DNA from: Eoetvoesiella caeni
GTDB lineage: Bacteria > Pseudomonadota > Gammaproteobacteria > Burkholderiales > Burkholderiaceae_B
DNA: 64,000 nt
Direction: 5' to 3'
Assembly: GCF_003315175.1 (NCBI RefSeq)
Contig: NZ_QNRQ01000017.1
Coordinates: 1 to 64,000 of the forward strand
The position numbers were made by a program, and so were the translations under genes. Of this stretch, positions 17,372 to 26,630 are shown in pieces; position 1 is the first letter of the stretch, and each line of letters begins with the position of its first letter. The notes beneath the pieces are model-generated. The model saw only the letters and a list, made by a program, of their open reading frames with translations. It did not search any database and was not told where the DNA came from.

Positions 17372-18426
17372 AATACAAAATAGCGCTCTTGCTTATCGCC
17401 TCGGCTGTGCTGGCGACCGCCGGCGGCGGGTACATCTATTACACGATGAGCGCCACGCCGACCGCCACATCGGCTCCTTTAGCCCAGGCGCCGCGCGTAC
17501 ACACCTTGAACGGCGAAACCGTCGTTTTGGTCTCCATTGACGTGCAGCGCGCAAGCCATATGGCCGTGGTGCCCCTCACAACCTCGACGCTCCAGCCGGA
17601 GACTACCGCCTACACGACAGTGATCGACTTGCAGCCGCTCTTCGATTTGCACAACCGCATAGTGGCGGCTCGCTCCAGTCGCCAAAGCGCGCGGGCGCAA
17701 GCCGATGCGTCGCGCGCCCAGTACCAGCGCGACTACGTGCTGTTCCACGACAATCGCAACATTTCGCAAAAAAGCCTGCAGGACGCCAGGGCGGTCATGC
17801 TCACGGATCAGGCCAAGCAGCAGGCGGCCGAGGCCGCGCAAAACGTTCTTGATGCAACCTTGAGGCAGCAATTCGGCACTGCACTGGCCAACGCGTCAGC
17901 GGCGCCTGGATCCGATCTGCTTCAACGATTGATGGGAGGCCGCAGCGAGGTGTTGCTGGTCACACTACCCGCGAAAGACGGCGTATCAGCACCTACGCAG
18001 ATCTCCGTCGATAGCCCAGATGGCCGGCTCATTGCCGCCCACAAACTATCGGCTTCGCCGCAAAGCGACCCATCGATCCAGGGCAGTCCCTATTTCTACG
18101 CAGCCGATAGCATCCTACCGGTCGGCACCCGCACAACGGCCCACATACCGCTAAAGGGCAAGAGCAGACAAGGCCTGCTGATCCCCGAAAGCGCTGTCAT
18201 ATGGTACGGCGGACAGCAATGGGCCTATGTGAAGACGGCTGCCGATCAATTTACCCGCCGCTATCTGCCATCGGCGCCGGCTGTGGATGGCGGATTCGTC
18301 GTGACGAGCGGGTTTCGTGCGGGCGAAGAAGTCGTCATCCGTGGCGCCCAACTGCTGCTGTCTGAAGAGCTGCGCCCGCAGGACATTGCAACCCAGTGCA
18401 AAGACCCGCCGGAATGCGATGGCTGA
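17368..18426 (+). CDS. RND efflux periplasmic adaptor (membrane fusion protein)
   Basis: 352 residues with an N-terminal membrane anchor or signal (about 4-28). A short alpha-helical hairpin (about 90-170, rich in Ala/Gln/Arg) is flanked by lipoyl-like and beta-barrel parts, with a final GFRAGEEVVIRGAQLLLSEE segment typical of the family. Adaptors link the inner-membrane pump to the outer membrane duct. No Met-rich or His-rich metal-binding extension is seen. It is translationally coupled to the outer membrane factor and followed by the pump gene after 34 bp. Confidence 0.82.
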   Translation: MKYKIALLLIASAVLATAGGGYIYYTMSATPTATSAPLAQAPRVHTLNGETVVLVSIDVQRASHMAVVPLTTSTLQPETTAYTTVIDLQPLFDLHNRIVAARSSRQSARAQADASRAQYQRDYVLFHDNRNISQKSLQDARAVMLTDQAKQQAAEAAQNVLDATLRQQFGTALANASAAPGSDLLQRLMGGRSEVLLVTLPAKDGVSAPTQISVDSPDGRLIAAHKLSASPQSDPSIQGSPYFYAADSILPVGTRTTAHIPLKGKSRQGLLIPESAVIWYGGQQWAYVKTAADQFTRRYLPSAPAVDGGFVVTSGFRAGEEVVIRGAQLLLSEELRPQDIATQCKDPPECDG

Positions 18427-18460
18427 CCAGGGTATCCATCCACGAGCACGATAACTTCTC

Positions 18461-21400
18461 ATGCTAAACACGATCATCCGCTTTTCGCTGCGGTTTCGCG
18501 GAGTCATTTACGCACTCGCCATCCTGGTGAGTGCCTATGGCCTGTATACCCTGACGCATGTGAAGTTGGGCGTCTTCCCCGAATTCGCGCCTCCCATGAC
18601 CGTTATCCAGACGGAGGCACCAGGGTTATCCAGCGAACAAGTCGAAACGCTGGTGACCCGCCCGATTGAAGCCGCATTGAGCGGGACGGTCGGCGTACAG
18701 TCCATGAGATCCAATTCCTTGCAGGGCTTATCCGCCATCACCATGGTGTTTGGTGACCATTCGAATGTCTTGCAGGCCCGGCAACTGGTGTCCGAGCGCA
18801 TGAACGCCGTCGCCGCAACTTTGCCGGTCGGTGTGCTGCCACCCAAGATGCTGCCACTCACGACCGCGACGAGCGTCGTCCTGACCGTCGGCCTGACATC
18901 GAAGACACAGTCCTTGATGGAGCTGCATGATATTGCCCAATGGATGGTGAAACCGCAATTGTTGAGCGTGCCGGGCGTCGCCGATGCGATCGTATTCGGC
19001 GGCCATACACGGCAACTGCAGATTCAGGTCGATCCAGATAAATTGGCGCACTATGGCCTCTCAATCCAAGAGGTCATCGCTGCGGCGAGAACATCGACCG
19101 GTGTACGCGGCGCGGGTTTTATCGAGAATGCGAACCAGCGCATCACGATCAGTACCGATGGCCAGATCACGACGCCCAAGGCGTTGGCCGGGATCGTGCT
19201 GCGTTGGAGCCACGGCGCGGGTATTCGACTGGGTGACGTCGCTACGGTGGCGTACGCGCCTGCGCCCGCGGTAGGCGCCGCATCCATCATGGGCAAACCC
19301 GGTGTCATGATCGTGCTGGAAAGCCAGTATGGAACCAATACGCTGACCGTCACGAACCGGCTGGAACGCACGCTCGCCACGCTCAAGCCTGTGCTCGCCA
19401 GGCAAGACGTCGATCTGGAGCCGGACGTCTTTCGCCCGGCGAACTTCATCGTGGAAGCAACCAACCATTTACGCACGGCCCTGCTGATCGGCGGCCTACT
19501 CGTTATAGCAATCCTGTTTCTTTTCCTGCTCAATGTCAGGACCGCGGTCATTTCCGCCGTTGCCATTCCACTCTCGCTGCTGGTTGCGGTGATCGTTCTC
19601 AATGCCTTGGGCGTCACGCTCAACACGATGACTCTTGGCGGACTGGCGATCGCCTTGGGTGAAGTGGTTGACGACGCCATTATCGACGTCGAAAACATTT
19701 ATCGGCGACTGCGGGAAAATCGCAAATTACCCGAACCGCTTCCCGCATTCCGAGTCGTGTTGCACGCCTCGCTCGAAGTGCGCAGCGCGGTCGTGTTTGC
19801 GACATTCATTGTCATCCTGATCTTCTTGCCGATCTTGTCGCTCTCGGGTGTCGCCGGAAAACTCTTCGCACCGCTGGGTATCGCCTACATTCTTGCGGTA
19901 CTGGCATCCCTTTCGGTAGCACTGACTCTCACCCCTGCGATGGCGCTCGCACTACTGACCAAGAAGCCGCCCCCGCCTCACGAGCCGCGGTTGTTGGCGT
20001 GGCTGAAAACACACTACAGCACTCTATTGATAAAAGTGGAGCGGCGCGCTCGGACCATCATGATTCTTGTCGCTATCCTATGTCTCGTGTCGTTGTCGGT
20101 ATTGCCATTTTTGCGCGGCAACTTCATCCCGGAGCTGCGGGAAGGACACTACATTGTTCATATGGGTCTTGCGCCAGGCTCGTCCCTGGCCGAGTCAATG
20201 CGCATCGGCGCCCAGGTCTCCCGAACACTGATGCAGATCCGGGGCGTGCGCCTGGTAGCGCAGCGTGCAGGCCGCGCCGACGAAGTGGTCGATCCGGTAG
20301 GCGTACAACTCAGTGAATTCGAGGTCGATCTAAAACCGATGAACGCCAGTAAGCAAGACGCCACCCTACAGCGCATCCGTAACGAACTTGCGAGCTTCCC
20401 GGGCATCTCCACCTCGGTCAATACATTCCTCGTTGAACGCATCGACGAGACGATTTCCGGCTCGACCGCACCCGTTGTGGTCAATGTATTTGGCGACAAC
20501 CTCGATGTCATCGATCGCAAGGCACTGGAAATTGCACAGTTGATGGGCAAGATCGATGGAGCGACGAGCGTTCGCGTCGAGTCCCCCCCAGGTATTCCGG
20601 AGCTGGCCGTCAGGCTCAAACCGGATCAATTGAGCCGCTGGGGCTTCAGATCCATCGATGTTCTCAATACGATCCAAAGCGCTTATCAGGGGACGACCGT
20701 GGCACAGGCCTATGAGGGCAATCGCAGCTACGATATCGCTGTAGTCCTGTCACCAGCGGCCCGCACGGACATCGGCCAGATTGGCTCGCTCATGCTGCGC
20801 AATCCCGACGGCCTTGCCGTGCCATTGCGGGATCTCGCGAGCCTGCGCCAAGTATCGAGCCGCTACCAGATCTCGCACGATGGAGGCCGGCGTATGCAGA
20901 CGGTATCGGTCAGCGTTGGCGGGCGTGCCGTGAGCGATTTCGTTCGCGAAGCGCAGGCGCGTGTGAACCGCGAAATCACTATGCCCAAGGGAACGTATGC
21001 GGTATTTGCGGGAGAAAGCGAAGCGCGCAGCCAATCGCTGCACGATTTGCTGGTCTATGGCGCCATGGCCGGCGTCGGCATCGCGCTGTTGCTCTTTCTC
21101 GCGTTGAAAAACCAGCGCAGTATCGCGCTGGTCATGGCGAACCTGCCGTTTGCGCTGGTGGGTGGAGTGTTGAGCGTAGCGCTCACCGGTGGCGACCTTT
21201 CGCTGGGAGGCATGGTGGGCTTCGTGACGCTGTTCGGCATTTCCCTGCGAAACTCGATCATGCTGATAAGCCACTATGAACACCTCGTGCACGTCGACCG
21301 GATGCCCTGGTGTATGCAGACGGCTGTGCGTGGCGCGGCCGAACGCCTGATACCCATTTTAATGACAGCGCTCGTGACTGCATTCGCACTTCTGCCGCTG

Positions 21401-21577
21401 GCGCTTACGAGCGGCGCGGCCGGCAATGAAATCGAAGGACCTATGGCCATTGTGATTCTAGGTGGGCTTGCCACCTCTACGCTACTGAACCTGATCGTAT
21501 TACCCATACTTGCGCTGCATTATGGCCGTTTTGAAGTCGACGCATTGGCTGAATCGAATCGGAATATTGTCGAGTAG
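18461..21577 (+). CDS. RND efflux permease, CusA/CzcA-like (HME-type)
   Basis: 1038 residues with the standard twelve-helix, two-loop layout of RND pumps. Helix 4 carries GEVVDDAIIDVENIYRR, with acidic residues of the proton relay in the place used by heavy-metal efflux pumps; the second half has the matching GGMVGFVTLFGISLRNS segment. The protein drives export by proton antiport from the periplasm through the adaptor and outer membrane duct. Substrate is probably a metal or organic compound; the helix-4 motif differs from textbook CzcA and CusA, so no metal is assigned. Confidence 0.85.
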   Translation: MLNTIIRFSLRFRGVIYALAILVSAYGLYTLTHVKLGVFPEFAPPMTVIQTEAPGLSSEQVETLVTRPIEAALSGTVGVQSMRSNSLQGLSAITMVFGDHSNVLQARQLVSERMNAVAATLPVGVLPPKMLPLTTATSVVLTVGLTSKTQSLMELHDIAQWMVKPQLLSVPGVADAIVFGGHTRQLQIQVDPDKLAHYGLSIQEVIAAARTSTGVRGAGFIENANQRITISTDGQITTPKALAGIVLRWSHGAGIRLGDVATVAYAPAPAVGAASIMGKPGVMIVLESQYGTNTLTVTNRLERTLATLKPVLARQDVDLEPDVFRPANFIVEATNHLRTALLIGGLLVIAILFLFLLNVRTAVISAVAIPLSLLVAVIVLNALGVTLNTMTLGGLAIALGEVVDDAIIDVENIYRRLRENRKLPEPLPAFRVVLHASLEVRSAVVFATFIVILIFLPILSLSGVAGKLFAPLGIAYILAVLASLSVALTLTPAMALALLTKKPPPPHEPRLLAWLKTHYSTLLIKVERRARTIMILVAILCLVSLSVLPFLRGNFIPELREGHYIVHMGLAPGSSLAESMRIGAQVSRTLMQIRGVRLVAQRAGRADEVVDPVGVQLSEFEVDLKPMNASKQDATLQRIRNELASFPGISTSVNTFLVERIDETISGSTAPVVVNVFGDNLDVIDRKALEIAQLMGKIDGATSVRVESPPGIPELAVRLKPDQLSRWGFRSIDVLNTIQSAYQGTTVAQAYEGNRSYDIAVVLSPAARTDIGQIGSLMLRNPDGLAVPLRDLASLRQVSSRYQISHDGGRRMQTVSVSVGGRAVSDFVREAQARVNREITMPKGTYAVFAGESEARSQSLHDLLVYGAMAGVGIALLLFLALKNQRSIALVMANLPFALVGGVLSVALTGGDLSLGGMVGFVTLFGISLRNSIMLISHYEHLVHVDRMPWCMQTAVRGAAERLIPILMTALVTAFALLPLALTSGAAGNEIEGPMAIVILGGLATSTLLNLIVLPILALHYGRFEVDALAESNRNIVE

Positions 21578-21578
21578 A

Positions 21579-22372
21579 TCAGCCGTGCATCATTGGCATA
21601 GCCACTACGACGGCGGTGTCATTGTTGTTTTGAAAGCGGGTCGAACGTGCCAAAATGTCATCGTCATCATCCTCCAAGGCATCCGCCTTAACCCTGTCTT
21701 TGGGTAAAAAAAGGCTGAGCAACAAAGCGACGATACCAACAACCGCCGAGACGCTAAAAATCATCGAAAAACCATAATCTTGAACGAGGAATCCGCCTAG
21801 CGCTGGCGCAAGGACATCAGGCCCCGAATCACGGCCACCCAGAATACGGATCGGAAGTCATCGGCCCATAGCAGCATCAAACCGACCGCCAGTAAGGGCC
21901 CCAGGAAGACCCCGATGGTGTCGAGGGACTGACGCAGGCCAAACGTTGCGCCACGCAGATGCGGTGGTGCAATATCTGCGACCAAGGCGTCGCGTGGTGC
22001 ACCGCGTATGCCTTTGCCCACCCGATCCAGCAAGCGTGCAGTAAACACAATGCCGACCGTAGGTGCCATAGCAAAGAGGGGCTTGGTCAGTGCGCCCATT
22101 GCGTAGCCAAATACGGCCAACCCTTTGCGCTTGCCGAGGTAATCGCTCAAGGCACCCGAAAATACTTTGACAATCAGCGCTGTGGATTCAGCTAAGCCTT
22201 CCACCAAGCCGACCGCCAACGCACTAGCTCCCAAGGTCGTGATCATGAACAACGGCAGCAGGCTATGGATCATTTCGGAAGAAATGTCCATGAGCATGCT
22301 GACAAAGCCGAGTACCCATACGCCAGCCGGTATTTGCTGCAAGGTGTTTTTTGTGGGCGTTGTCATCGCCAA
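21579..22372 (-). pseudogene. MFS transporter, internally deleted and frameshifted
   Basis: The reading frame from 22372 encodes a normal MFS N-terminal half for about 180 residues: GFVSMLMDISSEMIHSLLP in helix 1, the motif-A-like DYLGKRKG, then RVGKGIRGAPRD and a further helix. It then ends after a short unrelated tail at 21797. A second frame, open from about 21840 to 21579, continues with two helices (LAPALGGFLVQDYGF and a FSVSAVVGIVALLLSLF helix) and an acidic tail. Together about 255 residues remain of a usual 400, so an internal deletion near 21810-21840 fused and frameshifted the gene. Confidence 0.72.
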
Positions 22373-22460
22373 GCCTATCCCGTTCTAATCGTTCACACCA
22401 AGACAGTACGATACGACCGTTCAGGTTTCTCGAAACGACCCAGGATGCTTTACCTTATTA

Positions 22461-23210
22461 TCAGCCTTGTGGACTTTCTGTCATCTGCTTGCAGTATTTC
22501 CCTAAGTTTTCCGGCAAGTCGGCTGGGCACACACCGCATTGCTTGTTTCCTGGAACGGCGTAATCGATAAACTTGGGATAGGGTAGGTTCAGATCTGCCA
22601 TGATGGCCCTGAACTCGTCCAGCGTCTTGTTCTTGCCGAGACGGGGATTACGCTTTTTTTCCTGGGCAATCGTCGATACATGGCGGTCTTTATAATCGTG
22701 CGCCGGATAAACCAAGATATCGTCCGACAACGAAAATAGCTTTTTATGGACACTCCAATAGAGCGCCTGGGCATCACCTTGCTGAAAGTCGGTCCGCCCG
22801 CAGCCTTCGATCAGCAGAGCATCCCCGGTGAACACCCGGTCATTAAGAGCATAAGCACAATGACCTGCAGTATGACCGGGGGTATGCAAAGGATTGAGCA
22901 CAATTCCACCGACCTGTAAGGGCTTGCCTTCTTCAAGATTTACGTCCGCGCAAAGCACCCCTTCTGCAGCCGGTGCGGCTATCTTGCTGCCAGCTTTTCT
23001 TTTCAGTTCTAGTGCTGCGGTAATGTGATCAGCATGGATATGCGTCTCTATGCTATAGGCAAGTTGCAAGCCAAGTCGTTGCACTTCTCTTAAATCACGG
23101 TCCAAAGATGCAATCACTGGATCAATCAAGACCGCTAAGCCGGTTTCTTCACATCCCAGCAAGTACGTATAGGTGCTGGATAACGGCTCAAACAGCTGTC
23201 GAAAGATCAT
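22461..23210 (-). CDS. Persulfide dioxygenase (ETHE1-like metallo-beta-lactamase fold)
   Basis: 249 residues. The metal site motif THIHADH lies near residue 57, with TPGHTAGH near 109 and a downstream Asp and His (FTGDALLIEGCGRTDF, YPAHDYKDR) as in glutathione-dependent persulfide dioxygenases such as ETHE1 and Blh. The enzyme oxidises sulfane sulfur on glutathione to sulfite with one iron. It is divergent from a BigR-like repressor and sulfur permease genes, which supports a persulfide or sulfide detoxification role. Conserved Cys near the C-terminus (CGVCPADL) is normal in this subgroup. Confidence 0.85.
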   Translation of the reverse strand: MIFRQLFEPLSSTYTYLLGCEETGLAVLIDPVIASLDRDLREVQRLGLQLAYSIETHIHADHITAALELKRKAGSKIAAPAAEGVLCADVNLEEGKPLQVGGIVLNPLHTPGHTAGHCAYALNDRVFTGDALLIEGCGRTDFQQGDAQALYWSVHKKLFSLSDDILVYPAHDYKDRHVSTIAQEKKRNPRLGKNKTLDEFRAIMADLNLPYPKFIDYAVPGNKQCGVCPADLPENLGKYCKQMTESPQG

Positions 23211-23254
23211 GGTCGGTGCTCCTGCTTCGTTTAGAGTTCACTTCTTCTGCAATA

Positions 23255-23316
23255 AAAGATGCGTTTATATTATACATTTTTATATATTCAATTATAATAT
23301 TATTAAGAAAAAATGA
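23255..23316. promoter_or_regulatory. AT-rich divergent operator region of the persulfide module
   Basis: The stretch between the two divergent genes is nearly pure A/T with overlapping inverted repeats (TATATTATACATTTTTATAT and ATTCAATTATAAT). BigR/SqrR-type repressors bind AT-rich palindromes at just this place between their own gene and the dioxygenase gene, so this is the likely operator. Binding is inferred. Confidence 0.5.
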
Positions 23317-23682
23317 ATGGAAACAAACGCAATGGCAGTTTTGACCGAAAACATTGATCTGGCTGCGCTACATAAGTCCGCCTCAGAGGCATGCAGCGTA
23401 TTAAAGGTACTGGCCAATACAGATCGCCTCTTGCTGTTATGTCAGATGAGCCAGAACGAATATTCCGTACGTGGTCTCGAGGAGCTGACTGGCATTAAGC
23501 AACCGACACTCTCGCAGCAATTGACGGTTTTGCGAAATATGGAGATGGTAAGCACCCGGCGCGAAGGCAAGCAGATCTTTTATAGGATCGTGAGTATGGA
23601 GGCGTTAGCCATTATGAAAGTTCTGTACGAACTCTATTGCAAGGACGGCAAGGGAAGCAAGGGGTATGAAAATGACAATTGA
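23317..23682 (+). CDS. ArsR-family repressor, BigR/SqrR-like persulfide sensor
   Basis: 121 residues with one winged-helix domain ([21 protein letters not shown] is the recognition region). Counting from the Met at 23332, cysteines at about 37 (LLLCQMSQ) and 104 (LYELYCKDG) match the Cys pair that forms a sulfide-bridged switch in BigR and SqrR. A start at 23332 (MAVLTEN) has a weak GGAAA ahead and is equally possible. It would repress itself, the permease pair and the divergent dioxygenase until persulfide appears. It overlaps the next gene by 17 bp. Confidence 0.82.
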   Translation: METNAMAVLTENIDLAALHKSASEACSVLKVLANTDRLLLLCQMSQNEYSVRGLEELTGIKQPTLSQQLTVLRNMEMVSTRREGKQIFYRIVSMEALAIMKVLYELYCKDGKGSKGYENDN

Positions 23683-24103
23683 CTGGGTCAACTTTACCCC
23701 ATGGTCTTCACTTGCTGGCGGCCTGCTGATAGGCTTGGCGACAGCAATTTTCCTTCTATTTAATGGGCGAATTGCGGGTATTAGCGGGGTTGTAGGAGGC
23801 TTGCTTCGCCCCGCAGACGGCGATATTGCCTGGCGTATCGCTTTTATTGCCGGAATAGTGCTTGCGCCGTTCGCTTTTAGACTGGCTGCGCCGCTACCCT
23901 CTGTTCAGATTGACGCTGACACAATGACTTTGATTGCAGCCGGTTTATTGGTCGGCTTAGGTACGCGCTATGGGGCGGGCTGTACCAGCGGGCATGGAGT
24001 GTGCGGCCTATCCCGCCGTTCACCACGCTCAATCGTGGCCACGGCCTGTTTCATGTTTGCCGGGTTTATGACGGTCTATGCGGTTCGTCACCTGCTCACC
24101 TAA
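23666..24103 (+). CDS. YeeE/YedE-family sulfur permease, N-terminal half protein
   Basis: 145 residues with four membrane helices. The family signature [17 protein letters not shown] lies near 110-128 with a conserved Cys. In many bacteria YeeE is one long protein that imports thiosulfate; here it is split into two adjacent half-size genes as in the PmpA/PmpB arrangement. Overlap with the repressor gene implies coupled translation. Role: movement of sulfur compounds as part of the persulfide response. Confidence 0.8.
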   Translation: MKMTIDWVNFTPWSSLAGGLLIGLATAIFLLFNGRIAGISGVVGGLLRPADGDIAWRIAFIAGIVLAPFAFRLAAPLPSVQIDADTMTLIAAGLLVGLGTRYGAGCTSGHGVCGLSRRSPRSIVATACFMFAGFMTVYAVRHLLT

Positions 24104-24113
24104 GGAAAGCACC

Positions 24114-24548
24114 ATGCAAATAATTATTTCGTTCATCACAGGGCTGGTGTTTGGCTTAGGGCTTATTGTCTCCGGCATGGCAAACCCCTCCAAAGTAATC
24201 GGCTTTCTGGACTTGGCCGGCAATTGGGATCCATCGCTGGCGTTCGTCATGGGCGGCGCCATCTTGGTCGCCAGCATTAGCTTTAGGCTTGCCAAGAACC
24301 GCAGCAAAACATGGCTCGGCGATAAGATACGCCTGCCAATGGCTACCCAAATCGACAAGCGGCTGGTGCTGGGTGGATTGACATTCGGTGTAGGCTGGGG
24401 CTTGGCTGGATACTGCCCAGGCCCTGCCTTGGTATCGCTGACCCAAGGCAGCAAGCCATTGATCTTTGTCCTTGCCATGCTTGCCGGCATGGCGATATTT
24501 GAACTGCAAGGCCGCATTACTTCATCACGACTGCGTCGTCGCTCCTGA
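24114..24548 (+). CDS. YeeE/YedE-family sulfur permease, C-terminal half protein (DUF6691-like)
   Basis: 144 residues from the ATG at 24114, preceded by AAGGAAAG. Four membrane helices; the opening FGLGLIVSGMANPSKVIGFLD and the motif GWGLAGYCPGPAL near 99 (Cys) are characteristic. It is the partner half of the preceding gene, ten bases downstream. A longer frame from 24078 overlaps the first half and is rejected. Together they would form a sulfur-compound channel. Confidence 0.8.
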   Translation: MQIIISFITGLVFGLGLIVSGMANPSKVIGFLDLAGNWDPSLAFVMGGAILVASISFRLAKNRSKTWLGDKIRLPMATQIDKRLVLGGLTFGVGWGLAGYCPGPALVSLTQGSKPLIFVLAMLAGMAIFELQGRITSSRLRRRS

Positions 24549-24562
24549 GGAAGGCACGTAAG

Positions 24563-25234
24563 CTATCGTCTCTTCCTATAGGCTTGTACGCCCAAGGGAA
24601 GCAAAGAGATCGCAATGATTAGTCCAGCAAGTAGCGTGAGATTTGCCTGAACCCACACGAACTGGCCGAGGCCATAGCCCGCCATCACAAGAAGGATGCA
24701 CCAGAGCATGCCGCCAATTATGTTGTAGCTCAAGAACCGTGCTGGATTCATGCCAGCCATTCCTGCCAAGAAAGGGGCCACCGATCTCACGACGGGAATG
24801 AAGCGGGCCATGATAATGACCACTCCTCCGAACCGTTCAAAGAAACCTCGCGCCTTCGACAGATGAGCAGGCCGGATCCACTGTTTCTTAATAATGGTTG
24901 AGCCAACACGTGAACTGCCGATCTTGAAATTTATCAGGTCTCCGAAGAATGCGGCTGCAATCAAGATAGCCAGCGCCGGAACCGGAAAAATCCCGGAAAT
25001 GCCCAAGAAAGCTCCAACGGCAAAGAGCAGTGAGTCGCCGGGAAGAAACGGCAAGATAACCAGACCCGTTTCCAAAAAAATAACGGTGGCCACCAAGGTG
25101 ATGCCATATAACCAATTTTGCTGCAATAAGGCCATGAGTTCATGACTGTTGGTTAGCCAGCCAAATATTCCGCTTGTAATCAATTGGTTTTCTCCGAACA
25201 CCAGTCCAATCGCGCACCGGGCAAAAGAGCTCAC
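24563..25234 (-). CDS. DedA-family membrane protein
   Basis: 223 residues with about five hydrophobic segments. Family motifs are FLETGLVILPFLPGDSLLF near 53, an FFGDLINF segment with its Asp near 95 and GRFIPVVRSVAPFLAGMAGM-like (here ARFIPVVRSVAPF) near 145. DedA proteins are lipid scramblases or flippases, some for undecaprenyl phosphate or phosphatidylethanolamine, needed for proton-motive-force and cationic stress tolerance. It is convergent with the sulfur permease genes. The first 30 residues are less conserved, so the true start may be internal. Confidence 0.82.
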   Translation of the reverse strand: MSSFARCAIGLVFGENQLITSGIFGWLTNSHELMALLQQNWLYGITLVATVIFLETGLVILPFLPGDSLLFAVGAFLGISGIFPVPALAILIAAAFFGDLINFKIGSSRVGSTIIKKQWIRPAHLSKARGFFERFGGVVIIMARFIPVVRSVAPFLAGMAGMNPARFLSYNIIGGMLWCILLVMAGYGLGQFVWVQANLTLLAGLIIAISLLPLGVQAYRKRR

Positions 25235-25274
25235 CGCGGTGTGTTATTCAACGTTTTAGGTCCTTATCGCGGAG

Positions 25275-25607
25275 TCAGATAGATAAACCTTCGGAGGTGA
25301 GCTCCCGAGCCACGGTTTTGGAATCCAGTAACGTGCCGGTGGCGGCATCGACAACAGCATCGATGTGTGCATAAGGATTTTGCACACGGACAATATAGGC
25401 CAATTTCCCTCGCTCGAGTCGCCGATTTACCATGGTCGCCTTGCCATCAGCATAACCTTCTGCAACCGCTATTGCGCGGGTAACTGGAACGAACGCGCTA
25501 CCCCAGCCCATCCTGGTAACCCCATCTGGTGCATTGGCCCAGGCAGTCAAGCCCAGAGCCGATAAAAAGCCCGCGACCGTAACCTTTACCGCTTTCTTGA
25601 GTAACAT
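25275..25607 (-). CDS. Exported PepSY-like small protein
   Basis: 110 residues with a signal peptide (about 1-25, AWA cleavage site). The domain has AIAVAEGYADGKATMVNRR and VDAATGTLLDSKTV, the helix-strand pattern of PepSY. It lies 40 bp upstream of the DedA gene on the same strand and may share its promoter. No catalytic residues are visible. Confidence 0.7.
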   Translation of the reverse strand: MLLKKAVKVTVAGFLSALGLTAWANAPDGVTRMGWGSAFVPVTRAIAVAEGYADGKATMVNRRLERGKLAYIVRVQNPYAHIDAVVDAATGTLLDSKTVARELTSEGLSI

Positions 25608-26309
25608 TTATATCTCCATTCCATTGTCTAAACCAATATGTAGGTTTAATGCTTCAGATTCAAATGTTATGCCGCGAAACTTAGCTGTAGCTTAGTTCGG
25701 CGCTCCATCACCGCCTTCGGTATCCAGACGTTGTACGGCACGCGATCAGTATTCGCAGATAAACACATATGGTTGACGGCTACGATGATGGTCGCCGAGA
25801 TAGTAGGCGGCTGGTAGTACAACTCCATGGCACCGAAATCCACTTGGACCGGGCTGCTGTTATCGCTCTGCTTATGAACCTAGCGGAGCAAAATCTCCTC
25901 GGGCAGATCGATCATGTGTCGTCCATATCAGAAGGTAGCCTGTTTACCAGCATGGTCTTCAAAGAAGCTGAACCGCCCCGGGGAGGTTCACACGCCTGTC
26001 GCGCGTCAACTACTTTGGCCGACCGGCCAAGTTAATTGTCGCTGAACACACGCCCTTACGACCAATGGTTAAGTGCGCGGACCACGTGAGGATATAGGTG
26101 AGTTTTTACAGGCAATAAGGTGAGAGTTTACAGGGAGAAACGTCAATAAAATCAATAACTAACACGTCTCATTTTAACGACGCAGGCATTTTTTATTCGT
26201 CTTTTTTATTCATTTCTCTTGCTGCGCTCATCGACCTTTGATAGTCTGGAACTGCAGACAACGCCCCTCACCTTTTAAGGTGCTTTTCACAATAACTTTG
26301 AGGCGCATT
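25608..26309. other. Gene-poor stretch with short tandem repeats
   Basis: About 700 bp with no confident gene. An open frame 25769-26035 (+, 88 residues) has a plausible helical centre (EIHLDRAAVIALLMNLAEQN) but no ribosome binding site and an Arg-rich low-quality tail; it may be a remnant. Two imperfect direct repeats, GTGAGTTTTTACAGG near 26098 and GTGAGAGTTTACAGG near 26121, follow. The promoter of the cassette beginning at 26310 should lie in 26200-26300. Confidence 0.4.
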
Positions 26310-26393
26310 ATGAACCACTACTGGCATACGTCCACCACCTCTTGTATGACCACCGTGATGATGGCCATTGGATCCGCGTGCGCGGGGCTGTGA
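26310..26393 (+). CDS. 27-codon leader-like ORF ahead of the left cassette
   Basis: ATG at 26310 to TGA at 26391-26393 encodes 27 residues, MNHYWHTSTTSCMTTVMMAI and a short tail (GSACAGL). GAGG lies six bases upstream. A GC-rich hairpin begins 27 bases after the stop. The same arrangement, again exactly 27 codons, precedes the right-hand cassette at 63679-63762. The peptides share length and few residues (Tyr4, Thr15, Ile20, Ala25). It could be a leader peptide, a small toxin or chance; the repeated geometry favours function. Confidence 0.4.
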   Translation: MNHYWHTSTTSCMTTVMMAIGSACAGL

Positions 26394-26420
26394 CGAAGCT
26401 ACTTTAAGGTATGCCACTTA

Positions 26421-26446
26421 CAAGCCCCGCCACACAGCGGGGCTTG
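26421..26446 (+). terminator. GC-rich hairpin between the 27-codon ORF and the cassette
   Basis: CAAGCCCCGC pairs perfectly with GCGGGGCTTG around a 6-base loop. Only a weak T-rich tail follows (TTGCATTATGG), so it could be an attenuator rather than a full terminator. A similar GCCCCGC/GCGGGGC hairpin stands in the same place before the right-hand cassette. Confidence 0.65.
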
Positions 26447-26630
26447 TTGCATTATGGCTTCGCTAATACTGAACGATTCCGAGTTTTCTATGTTGCCAAG
26501 AATGCATCCGATGCGAGACCCGGTGCCTTCTGGATAGTTTCTCGATTCCTAGAAAGACGCTCACCGTGTAGCGACTAAGCGCCGCCACACTTCTTTTCAT
26601 ATTCCAGTTGGATTTTATCGGAGACTCATC

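Noticed and set aside
18728-21292. Several long minus-strand frames opposite the RND permease
   Set aside because: All are antisense shadows of a complete RND pump; Arg/Ser-rich and without motifs.
25769-26035. 88-residue plus-strand open frame
   Set aside because: No ribosome binding site or known family and an Arg-rich tail; mentioned only as part of the gene-poor stretch.
26098-26136. Short direct repeats as a CRISPR or iteron array
   Set aside because: Only two imperfect copies without spacers of array type; no cas or replication genes in the window.
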